From: CAIPFQ01 sp035480615
Lineage (GTDB): Bacteria; Chlamydiota; Chlamydiia; Chlamydiales; SM23-39
DNA: 8,593 nt
Direction of reading: 5' to 3'
Assembly: GCA_035480615.1 (NCBI GenBank)
Contig: DATIHO010000006.1
Span: forward strand, 1 to 8,593
Under the pieces are notes generated by a model. The model did no database searches. It was not told where the DNA came from and saw nothing but the letters and a program-made list of their open reading frames with translations. The stretch's first letter is position 1. Each line of letters begins with the position of its first letter. This document shows, piece by piece, positions 1 through 6,625 of the stretch. The position numbers and the translations under genes are program-made.

Positions 1-106
1 TTTGGGTTCTTTTGAGCCGATTTTCGATTCAAATTGTGGGGGTAATATCAACTTTCGTATATGACCCCCACAATTTGAATCGAAAATCGGCCAAAATAAT
101 CCCAAA
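1..106. repeat. Hairpin repeat element (copy 1): imperfect inverted repeat with a 28-bp perfect stem
   Basis: Bases 16-43 are perfectly complementary to 64-91, a 28-bp stem closing a 20-base loop (44-63). Weaker outer arms extend the symmetry to 1-6 (TTTGGG) and 101-106 (CCCAAA), so the element may continue left of the window. The arm reads GCCGATTTTCGATTC, seven bases, then GGGGGT. The palindrome at 5335-5501 has the same order and spacing (GCCGAAAATCGATTC, seven bases, GGGGGT), so I treat the two as one repeat family. It could be a MITE-like or REP-like element, or a bidirectional terminator for a gene left of the window. The inverted repeat is certain; its nature is inferred. Confidence 0.85.
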
Positions 107-167
107 AATCGACGAAGCCTCACTTTGTAGACACCCTCTAATATGAGGTGACTTTTTCTTGTCGATT
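107..167. repeat. Second inverted repeat in the leader region
   Basis: AATCGAC (107-113) pairs with GTCGATT (161-167). Inside it, CACCCTC (132-138) and GAGGTG (145-150) can form a tight hairpin with one bulge around the loop TAATAT. It abuts the element at 1-106 without a gap and may be part of the same structured region. No coding sense is apparent. Confidence 0.5.
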
Positions 168-169
168 AG

Positions 170-232
170 CAGGTCAAATCTTGGCATTTGCTGGGGAGCG
201 TAGCGACCGCACAAATGTTAAGATTTGACCTG
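170..232. repeat. Third inverted repeat in the leader region
   Basis: CAGGTCAAATCTT (170-182) is perfectly complementary to AAGATTTGACCTG (220-232). After a two-base mismatch, CATTTG (185-190) pairs with CAAATG (212-217), giving 19 pairs in total. The loop contains GGGAGCGTAGCGACCGC. Together with the two preceding inverted repeats it fills the first 232 bases with foldable DNA. Function is unknown. Confidence 0.75.
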
Positions 233-300
233 TTAATGGGCAAATCCCAGAAGAACCTATTCGAATAAAATTTTTATTCCAGTTTTATTGATTTTATTAA

Positions 301-329
301 TTAATTTGGTTATTATATGAATATATAAT
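301..329 (+). promoter_or_regulatory. Candidate sigma-70 promoter for the dikinase-like gene
   Basis: A perfect TATAAT lies at 324-329, with TTAATT at 301-306 as a weak -35 box and a 17-base spacer. An alternative pair is TTGATT (289-294) with TATTAT (311-316), spacer 16. The whole stretch 255-360 is very AT-rich, which makes chance matches likely. It also contains the palindrome GAATAAAATTTTTATTC at 263-279. Positions 233-364 hold no other feature I can support. Confidence 0.35.
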
Positions 330-364
330 ATTTATTATTAATAATAAAATGGAATAATCACTAT

Positions 365-3300
365 ATGACAATTATCTCAACAGCAACGCCTTTGGTTTCA
401 GGCAATACAAGTCTTATCCCGTTTGCAGGCTTTGGATCTTATCCCGCTATCCAAGAGTTATCCCACCGATTTTTGAGCTATGGAAACGACTGTTTCCTGT
501 CTCTTGCCAGTCTCCAATATTGGGTGCAGGGAATGGAGCAGAGTTTGCAGGATAGAAAGATCCATATCGAGACAACAACCTGCGTCCCATTTGAGACGAT
601 GGAAAAGGGGCTTCAGGATGCAATGGCGGCGGCCCGCCCATGCGTCTTACCCAATGCAGGGGAACTCGTCAAATACGGCAATAAGCACCTCAATTTGATA
701 AAAATGGCCCATCTGACCGATGCGGTTGAAGTAGAGGGGCTGAATATCCCGATTCCTCACGGGATCTCGACAGGCGAAATCATGAGTTTTTTAGAGCGAA
801 ACGCCCCAATAGTATTTCAAAAATGGGAGGAGCTTGCCCGATTAGAAAAGGACTACACCGATTCCCGTCCTTTTCTGGAAGACCAAAGGGTCAAAGCCCT
901 TTTAGAGGAGATTCAAAATGAGATCCAGCATGCTTTTTCCAGGCCGGACGCCTTTGACGAGCTGCACCTTACTTATGGATTTCGAGAATGGATTTTTGAT
1001 TTGGAAAACAAGGGGAGCTTTCTCATGGCGCGAAGCACCGGAGCGGAAGATTCCAAAAATACAGCGAATGCCGGAGGGAATCTAAGCAAGGCTTATATTC
1101 CCGCAAACAGTAGTGGAGAAATCACCAAAGGGATTGGAGAGGTTGTCTCATCCTATTTCGGTCCATCTTCTCTTCGAAACCGGATGAACGCCGGCCTCAA
1201 CCCTTTTGAAGAGCCCCTCTCTCTTGCCGTCACCTTGCAAGAGCTGATCGGCGAGCCTGTTGGCGGGGCGGAAGACCTGGCCAAGATTCCCATATCCTTT
1301 GTCTTGTTCACAACTGAACCGCTTTACGTTGGCAATGAGAAATTTCGCGCCATGCGCCTTAGCGCCACCTACGGCCATGGCGAGAGCGTTGTGGGAAATA
1401 CCGGAGTTGGGACCGATTCCGTTTTGATCCTTCATTCAGAAGCCGATCCAAGCAAACTCTATTTTCTTTATGACAACCGCCTGAAAGCGGAAAGGCTCGC
1501 TCCGATCCAGGCAGGAGAAGAGGTCAAACTCACAAAAATTCCAAATCCTGAAGAGTTGCAACAAGCGCCGGCATTAAGCCAGAAGCAGCTTATGAGGATC
1601 TTCAAATCGGGGATTGTCATGGAGGCGCTTTTCGATGCCGAGCCTACGGACATCGAAGGAGTTGTCGTCGGAAACGAAGTGCACTTTGTCCAGGCAAGGC
1701 CGATCATCCGAAAGCCGGCGCTTCCCACCTATCTCGACGTGCAAAACGGCCAGGCGATGGCGGCAACCATCCAGGCATCTCCTCTTGTTTCCGGCCGCGC
1801 ATCGGTGATTCAAATTGAGAATGCGGATGAGATCCTTATTGCGGATACTTTGGAAGAGGCGGAAAGGCGCTATAACGCACATAAATTAGTCGTCGTCGCT
1901 CATGAAGAGCCTGAAAATTCCCACCCAGTCGTCAATTTCAGCAGTTTGGGCGTCTCGTGTCTTGTTGCCGATGTATCAAAAGTGCGGGAGCTGGCCGGCC
2001 GCATCGACGCCGCTCACCCGATTGCCGTTTGCATGCAGACAGGAACTTTGCATCTGTGGGATAGGGAAACCGGAAATCTCGAAGATGCCATCAAAACCGG
2101 ATTCGCGGTTCATCCTGCGAAAATTGCCGATTCATTGCCCATTGCGGAATCTCTTGTACAGCATCGAGGCATTCTCGAAGTGCCTAAGGATTTGCTGACC
2201 CGTATCCGAAGCGGGGAGGATGGCCTGGAGGCGCTGGAAGAGCTGGAAAAACATCCGCAGCTTCTTTATTTAAGAATGAAAGGCAGGCAATCTTTACCCA
2301 AAGAAGCAAATCCAGAAATCCGAAAGCGCCACGAAGTGGTTGCATTATTGGATCAGAAAATCACTCAGGCCATTGTTGAGATGAGAGGCGCTCTTGTACG
2401 GCACCCGGAAGACCGGCTCCGCCGCCTTCTTCATGCCAAAATACTTGAGACGCTGATTTTTTCCGCGCCTTCGAGCGCAACATTGGGCATCTACTCTTTG
2501 AAAGATGTGAAGCCGCTTTGCGATGACATTTCTACACTTGTCGAATACCAAAAACAATTTTCTTTTCCATCTCACTGTAGCGATATCCTTTTACTTGGCC
2601 AGGAAAACCCTGTCGCATTCAAGGAATGGCGCGGATTTTTGGCAAAGCTTGAACCTCTTATCGAAGAGGGAGCGATTACGCAAAAAGAGCTTCAAAAGTT
2701 CAAGGAGATGGTTTCCGTTTTAAAAGAAGTGGACGCCTTTTCATTTTGGCTTTCTTTCTTTCCAAAATTCAATGGCGCTCCTTTAGAGCAATTCGCTGCC
2801 ATTTTGCATCAAATGACCGAGAACGATCAAGCTAAAATCGGAGAAGCGATAGAGCTTCACAGAAAACTTACTGTCCTACAAGGATCCATTGACCGGTTCG
2901 CCGATCCGAACCAATTTGCCCGCTCTTTTGAGGATTATCAGAGCCTTCCTCTGCTTTCCTTAGAAAACATCCAGGATCTATCTCCGATCACCCGTTCGAT
3001 CGTATCGCGATGTTTGGAAGAGAAGGTGGCTTTTTTAGATACGGCAGCCAAAACGGTGAAGATGAGCGGCCGTTATACTCTTTCCGAAAAAATCGATGTG
3101 TTCAGGAAGCTTCTTAGCCTTTATTACACTACGATGAGGGAATTGGCCGAAAAGATTGTTCCCCAAGGAGCGATTCCCATGAATGCAGCATGGACTATAA
3201 GAAATTATTTAGACGAGATTCATCGTCTGATGAATAGAATGACGGAAGAGGATGCCGCTCTTTTACAACCGTCGCGTGGTTTTAGCGTATCGGCCGCGAT

Positions 3301-4423
3301 GCTGGGCAGTGGGACAGCTTTTGAGAGGCATTTTCCAGAAACCTTGGAGGATGTGCTCACATTGCTTCATCAAAATTCGATCGCTTGTTTGAATGCGTTC
3401 AATCATCAATCTTTACCCTTAAGCGCGATTCAAGACTCTCTCATTCCGCGGCCTGTAAAAGAAGCCATCTTCGACATTGAAAACAAGAGATTGGGAGGAA
3501 TTGTCCAGCGGTTGGGGATCGAGGTCAAAACGGATGGAATGACGCACAAGATTGTAGTGAAGTACAATGTTCCTCTGCGAAACCATAGCGGCCATCTTGA
3601 GCTTCACTACGATCTTGACACAAGAAAAATGGTTTTGCGATCTCAATTGCTTGGACAAGCGAGAAACCGTTGGCCGGAATCCTTCGCATGGATTCAGGAT
3701 TTGGAAAATGCAGGTGTGTACATCGCAGATAGACCCGTCACGCAAACGGAACAAGAACTAAGCTGGCATTGGGAAGTCACCTCTGAATCTCTTACAAATG
3801 CTTTGATGGATTATCAGCAATTGGCTGAATTGTCTATGGGCAGCCTGAATTGGGACAACATCATCCGAAGCCGCCCCCAGTATATGAAATCAATGATTCT
3901 ATACAAAATACGTCATTCCCTGAATTCATTGAATGCAAATGCTTTTGTCAGAGCCCTAAGCAGCCTGGATCCAATAGATCGAAAGGATGTATATAGAGAG
4001 ATCACCAATGTCGCACAAAATTATATGCAAAGTTCAAAGAGAGAATTGGTGGAAAGAGGGGCTGAGATATGTTCCATCTTACTCAATGCCGAAGAAAGCT
4101 ATAGTGAAGTTACCAATGCAGCCGTGTCATTGTTGAAAAACTCCAATGTGCGTCCGGATCTAAGAGTCATTGGAATCCACCTGCTGCAACGATTGGTAGG
4201 GGAAGGACGAAGCTATCAAGAAGCTTTTGAGGCAGCTCGAGACAATCTTTCAAGTGAGTATATGGAGATGCAATATGGGGCATACTTTCTGCTTAAGACG
4301 TTAGTTACCGAGGGAAAATACCAAAAGGAAATCAAAGAGCTGATTCAATCCATTGTGAATGATCCCGCTAGACAAGACACGGAGATATTCGAAGTTTTGC
4401 AAGAGTTTAACGAGAGTCTTTGA
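365..4423 (+). CDS. Large dikinase-like protein: ATP-grasp (PPDK_N type) plus phosphohistidine domain, with a long unassigned C-terminal region
   Basis: This 1352-residue protein has the front half of a PEP synthase/pyruvate phosphate dikinase-type enzyme. Residues about 103-145 match the start of the PEP/pyruvate-binding ATP-grasp fold (KYGNKHLNLIKM, then IPIPHGIS). RSTGAEDS with NAGGN (223-239) replaces the usual VRSSATAED...AGQ signature, and PTDIEG (427-432) with QARP (443-446) is the conserved end of the ATP-grasp. A swivel domain follows at about 465-585, with ENSHPVVNFSSLGVSCLVAD carrying the likely phospho-acceptor His520. The usual next domain, a PEP/pyruvate TIM barrel, is not recognisable. 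Residues 600-1352 are mainly helical, with a strand-rich patch near 1050-1140 and a HEAT/ARM-like end near 1200-1345. No signal peptide is evident. The ATG at 365 has only a weak GGA upstream. The substrate is unknown; by family logic it moves a phosphate from ATP through a histidine. The gene converges on menF with a 17-base overlap. Confidence 0.85.
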   Translation: MTIISTATPLVSGNTSLIPFAGFGSYPAIQELSHRFLSYGNDCFLSLASLQYWVQGMEQSLQDRKIHIETTTCVPFETMEKGLQDAMAAARPCVLPNAGELVKYGNKHLNLIKMAHLTDAVEVEGLNIPIPHGISTGEIMSFLERNAPIVFQKWEELARLEKDYTDSRPFLEDQRVKALLEEIQNEIQHAFSRPDAFDELHLTYGFREWIFDLENKGSFLMARSTGAEDSKNTANAGGNLSKAYIPANSSGEITKGIGEVVSSYFGPSSLRNRMNAGLNPFEEPLSLAVTLQELIGEPVGGAEDLAKIPISFVLFTTEPLYVGNEKFRAMRLSATYGHGESVVGNTGVGTDSVLILHSEADPSKLYFLYDNRLKAERLAPIQAGEEVKLTKIPNPEELQQAPALSQKQLMRIFKSGIVMEALFDAEPTDIEGVVVGNEVHFVQARPIIRKPALPTYLDVQNGQAMAATIQASPLVSGRASVIQIENADEILIADTLEEAERRYNAHKLVVVAHEEPENSHPVVNFSSLGVSCLVADVSKVRELAGRIDAAHPIAVCMQTGTLHLWDRETGNLEDAIKTGFAVHPAKIADSLPIAESLVQHRGILEVPKDLLTRIRSGEDGLEALEELEKHPQLLYLRMKGRQSLPKEANPEIRKRHEVVALLDQKITQAIVEMRGALVRHPEDRLRRLLHAKILETLIFSAPSSATLGIYSLKDVKPLCDDISTLVEYQKQFSFPSHCSDILLLGQENPVAFKEWRGFLAKLEPLIEEGAITQKELQKFKEMVSVLKEVDAFSFWLSFFPKFNGAPLEQFAAILHQMTENDQAKIGEAIELHRKLTVLQGSIDRFADPNQFARSFEDYQSLPLLSLENIQDLSPITRSIVSRCLEEKVAFLDTAAKTVKMSGRYTLSEKIDVFRKLLSLYYTTMRELAEKIVPQGAIPMNAAWTIRNYLDEIHRLMNRMTEEDAALLQPSRGFSVSAAMLGSGTAFERHFPETLEDVLTLLHQNSIACLNAFNHQSLPLSAIQDSLIPRPVKEAIFDIENKRLGGIVQRLGIEVKTDGMTHKIVVKYNVPLRNHSGHLELHYDLDTRKMVLRSQLLGQARNRWPESFAWIQDLENAGVYIADRPVTQTEQELSWHWEVTSESLTNALMDYQQLAELSMGSLNWDNIIRSRPQYMKSMILYKIRHSLNSLNANAFVRALSSLDPIDRKDVYREITNVAQNYMQSSKRELVERGAEICSILLNAEESYSEVTNAAVSLLKNSNVRPDLRVIGIHLLQRLVGEGRSYQEAFEAARDNLSSEYMEMQYGAYFLLKTLVTEGKYQKEIKELIQSIVNDPARQDTEIFEVLQEFNESL

Positions 4424-5198
4424 AAAGTGATTCAAAAACTTTTGATTTCTGGTTGAGCTCTTCCCATTCTTCTTCCGCTTTTGATCCATCCACAATTCCG
4501 GCGCCTGCATAAAGATACGCTTTATTTTTGCGGATAAGACAGGAGCGGATGCCGACAATCCATTCCGATGTGTTTTCCCATCTCCAGCCCAACGCGCCTC
4601 CATAAAGGCCCCGCTCAAAAGGTTCTAATTGCCGAATGAGATCGCAAGCCTGATCGCTCGGAGTGCCGCAAAGGGCGGGAGTCGGATGGATCCGATCCAG
4701 AATTTCCTGATCTTCGATGTTAGGGAGCAGCATTGCGCGGCATTGGCTATAAAGATGCTGCACGTTTTGTGTGGCATGGATCGTAATCGGACTAAATACT
4801 GGAGCCTGAGCGCAAATTGGCGATAGGGAATGTGTCAAAAAGATTTGTATGGGACGCAATTCACGGAGATCTTTTGGACTTGAAAGCAGTTCCTGTTTCA
4901 ATGCAGCAGCCGGACGGGTTCCGGCCATTGCTTCGCTATAGAGAATATTTTGCTCTTTTTTGAACAGCCGCTCAGGGGTAGCTCCCAAAAATGAAGTGAT
5001 CTCATCGCTAAAACAAAAGACGTAAGATCCGAACGCCTTTTTTTTGAGTTGGGCAGTGAGAGCGAAGGGATCGGGAGACTCGCTTAAGTCCAGGATTTCA
5101 CAGCGCGCAAGCACCACTTTTTCGATATTTTTACTCAGCGCTTTTTGTACATTTGCGATCCATTCTTCTTTAGTTGGAAGAAAAGTTCGACGGATCAC
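4407..5198 (-). CDS. menF: Isochorismate synthase (MenF-like), chorismate-binding domain only; 5' end lost
   Basis: The 263 residues match the C-terminal chorismate-binding domain of MenF/EntC-type enzymes, which convert chorismate to isochorismate, the first step of classical menaquinone synthesis. Visible marks are KVVLAR (27-32, K27 matching the MenF general-base lysine), FLGATPERLF (70-79), YSEAMAGTRP (87-96, E89 as the general acid), HPTPALCGTP (171-180), EPFERGLYGGALGW (192-205) and YAGAGIVDGSKAEEEWEE (230-247, Mg-binding acidic residues). MenF proteins are usually about 400-450 residues, so the N-terminal domain is missing. The only usable start in frame is the GTG at 5198, which lacks a Shine-Dalgarno sequence. 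The frame stays open back to 5516 but offers no ATG, GTG or TTG. Catalytic residues look intact, so the gene may still work, may be translated from upstream, or may be an early pseudogene. Anthranilate or salicylate synthase is less likely but not excluded. Confidence 0.82.
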   Translation of the reverse strand: MIRRTFLPTKEEWIANVQKALSKNIEKVVLARCEILDLSESPDPFALTAQLKKKAFGSYVFCFSDEITSFLGATPERLFKKEQNILYSEAMAGTRPAAALKQELLSSPKDLRELRPIQIFLTHSLSPICAQAPVFSPITIHATQNVQHLYSQCRAMLLPNIEDQEILDRIHPTPALCGTPSDQACDLIRQLEPFERGLYGGALGWRWENTSEWIVGIRSCLIRKNKAYLYAGAGIVDGSKAEEEWEELNQKSKVFESLFKDSR

Positions 5199-5339
5199 TT
5201 TTGCAAAGCCAGGAGGGGGGAGATGTTGGATCTGTTTTTCAGTTTCTAAAAAAGGAGAGCTCTCTTTTGAAAAGAAGGGGCGGCATTGAAATTTTGCGTG
5301 GGGCGGCGCCGGATTGCCTTCTCTATCTTGCCAGTATAC
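5199..5339 (-). pseudogene. Orphaned 5' remnant of menF
   Basis: In the same frame as menF, this stretch encodes VYWQDREGN followed by a short linker, then FFSKESSPFLETE and the join to the catalytic domain. VYWQDREG corresponds to the fPqfYWqqRnG motif near residue 50 of E. coli MenF, so this is genuine former coding sequence. The distance from that motif to the catalytic domain is about 45 residues, against roughly 115 in E. coli MenF, so an internal deletion is likely as well. The remnant ends exactly at the edge of the palindrome at 5335-5501, and no start codon remains in frame. Confidence 0.6.
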
Positions 5340-6427
5340 CCGAAGTGATCCAAAAGTTGGCTTTTGGGCGGGATTGAAAGCTGCCGAAAATCGATTCTTG
5401 AACAGGGGGTTGTATTCTTCAAGACTAGCCCCCTGTTCAAGAATCGATTTTCGGCGCTTTGAACCCGCCCAAAGGCCGATTCTTGAATTATTTTGGGTAT
5501 AAACACGGATGCAGCTTCATCGAGTTGATAGACCCGGGTCAGGGTGTTTTTTAAAGAAGATTCTAAGTGCACACTGTTTTCTAACCCATTCTCTTTATGA
5601 GCAATAAACTGGACAGTCATCCCCTCACTCTTCTGCATAGCTTGTGCTATTGCACTATAACCTTCAATTGCTTCTGCGTGAAGTTTTTCGTTAAAAGAAT
5701 GAATAAAAGCTTCTTTTTTTTCAGATGTTTTGAGTCTGGAGACAATCTCTTCATTATACAACGCATATTTTTCAGTAAGATTAAGAACTTTTGTTCCTTT
5801 GAGCTGGGCTTTATTAAGTACTTCTATATAACCGTCTATTGTTTCAGCATATATGGGCAGTCCCTCTAATTCGACCAATCGTTTTACATGTTCTCCCCAC
5901 TTGCCTTTAATAGAACTAAGGAAATCATTGACGACCAGCACACCTCCTGGTTTCAAGATCCTATAGCATTCGTTCAGGATGCCCTGTTTATTTTCGATAT
6001 GACAAAACACCCCTCTGCTGTAAACAACATCAAAGCTGTCATTTTCAAATGGTAAATGATCGTTACTCGTACTAAGAACAAAATCGAGCTTATTTTTTAT
6101 CTCCTTTAGAGCTCTTTCTTCTGCCTCTTTGACCATCCAGGGATTAATCTCTAAACCCGTAACTTGGCAGTCATGTTCTTTTGCCAAATAATAAGCTACG
6201 CCACCTAATCCCGAACCAATATCGAGTGCTTTTTTCCCCTGAATAGAGACATCTTTGAACATCAAAGCAAGTGCTTCGCCACCTTCCGACATCATCCCTT
6301 CTCCGTATGCCGCTTCCAATAAACGGCAATATTCAGGAGAATATTGTTCTATTACTTCTTTCATTGTTATGTCTCCAAACACCGAACCAGCACATAAAAG
6401 GAAAATAATTTTCACACAGCGTTGCAT
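5246..6427 (-). CDS. Class I SAM-dependent methyltransferase with a C-terminal tail encoded by the repeat element
   Basis: The 393-residue frame contains a Rossmann methyltransferase: ALDIGSGLGG (67-76, SAM-binding motif I), GLEIN (91-95, acidic end of strand 2), LPFENDSFDVVYS (125-137) and RILKPGGVLVV (156-166). The approach QYSPEYCRLLEAAYGEGMMS resembles phosphoethanolamine/sarcosine N-methyltransferases, but the substrate is not fixed. Two starts compete. The ATG at 6427 has AGG at 6435-6437 and gives MQRCVKIIFLLCAGSVFG, which looks like a signal peptide. The ATG at 6364 has a stronger GGAG (6373-6376, spacer 8) and begins where the family homology begins. From about residue 309 on, the sequence is the palindrome at 5335-5501 read through, then out-of-frame menF sequence to a TAG at 5246-5248. 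The native C-terminus was probably near residue 280-308. The gene is visibly more AT-rich than menF. Confidence 0.8.
   Translation of the reverse strand: MQRCVKIIFLLCAGSVFGDITMKEVIEQYSPEYCRLLEAAYGEGMMSEGGEALALMFKDVSIQGKKALDIGSGLGGVAYYLAKEHDCQVTGLEINPWMVKEAEERALKEIKNKLDFVLSTSNDHLPFENDSFDVVYSRGVFCHIENKQGILNECYRILKPGGVLVVNDFLSSIKGKWGEHVKRLVELEGLPIYAETIDGYIEVLNKAQLKGTKVLNLTEKYALYNEEIVSRLKTSEKKEAFIHSFNEKLHAEAIEGYSAIAQAMQKSEGMTVQFIAHKENGLENSVHLESSLKNTLTRVYQLDEAASVFIPKIIQESAFGRVQSAENRFLNRGLVLKNTTPCSRIDFRQLSIPPKSQLLDHFGYTGKIEKAIRRRPTQNFNAAPSFQKRALLF
5335..5501. repeat. Hairpin repeat element (copy 2): 167-bp palindrome between menF and the methyltransferase
   Basis: Bases 5383-5409 and 5429-5455 form a perfect 27-bp stem around a 19-base loop (5410-5428). 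Outer arms continue the symmetry: TTTGGGCGGG (5363-5372) pairs with CCCGCCCAAA (5464-5473), and the ends TATACCC (5335-5341) and GGGTATA (5495-5501) are complementary. Core layout and spacing match the element at 1-106. Both strands are open in several frames here, which explains the NRFLNRG-type peptides seen on each. The outer TATA at both ends could be a target-site duplication or part of the terminal repeats. A mobile MITE-like element is the likeliest reading; a transposase source is not in the window. Confidence 0.88.
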
Positions 6428-6484
6428 CTACTTACCTAAAGTAACCGTTGAGGAGATGGTTAAAAATCCCGCCTCAAGCTAAGC

Positions 6485-6514
6485 GTTATATCATCTCGTC
6501 TTCATCAAATTCAA
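6485..6514 (-). promoter_or_regulatory. Candidate promoter for the methyltransferase gene
   Basis: On the minus strand TTGAAT (6514-6509) and TATAAC (6490-6485) are separated by 18 bases, about 58 bases before the ATG at 6427. A 6-bp stem, TTGAGG (6448-6453) with CCTCAA (6472-6477), lies in the untranslated leader that would result. The boxes are good but unproven. Confidence 0.3.
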
Positions 6515-6545
6515 CACTCTTCATAAGGACAATCATCGTATAGGA

Positions 6546-6597
6546 GCCGATCGTGAAAGGGATAGTATGAGGCAATACAATCCCTTTCACGATCGGC
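6546..6597. repeat. Perfect 18-bp hairpin, possibly related to the larger repeat family
   Basis: GCCGATCGTGAAAGGGAT (6546-6563) is perfectly complementary to 6580-6597. Inside the 16-base loop, GTAT (6565-6568) and ATAC (6575-6578) add four pairs. Like the two larger elements it opens with GCCGA followed closely by CG, but the rest of the arm differs, so membership of the same family is only suggested. It interrupts the decayed reading frame on the minus strand. Confidence 0.8.
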
Positions 6598-6605
6598 AAA
6601 CCGCG

Positions 6606-6625
6606 GGAGCTTTCACGAGAGCTCC
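6606..6625. repeat. Short hairpin next to the 18-bp hairpin
   Basis: GGAGCT (6606-6611) and AGCTCC (6620-6625) pair, and with inner T-G, T-A and C-G pairs the stem reaches nine pairs. It shares CTTTCACGA with the right arm of the preceding hairpin, which hints at local duplication. No T-run follows on either strand, so a classical terminator is unlikely. Confidence 0.6.

Noticed and set aside
29..214. 61-codon frame on the minus strand
   Set aside because: It lies wholly inside the stacked inverted repeats, its peptide has no family resemblance, and repeat arms alone explain its openness.
1..232. CRISPR array
   Set aside because: The repeats are inverted rather than regularly spaced direct repeats, and no spacers or cas genes are present.
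4423..4443. AAAAGT/ACTTTT stem as a terminator for the dikinase-like gene
   Set aside because: Only one G-C pair in six, a nine-base loop and no T-run after it; too weak to call.
5314..5502. 62-codon plus-strand frame with the peptide AENRFLNRG
   Set aside because: It is the palindrome read on the other strand; the same peptide appears in the methyltransferase tail because the DNA is self-complementary.
5597..5869. 90-codon plus-strand frame within the methyltransferase gene
   Set aside because: It is a shadow of the methyltransferase, whose SAM motifs are clear on the other strand.
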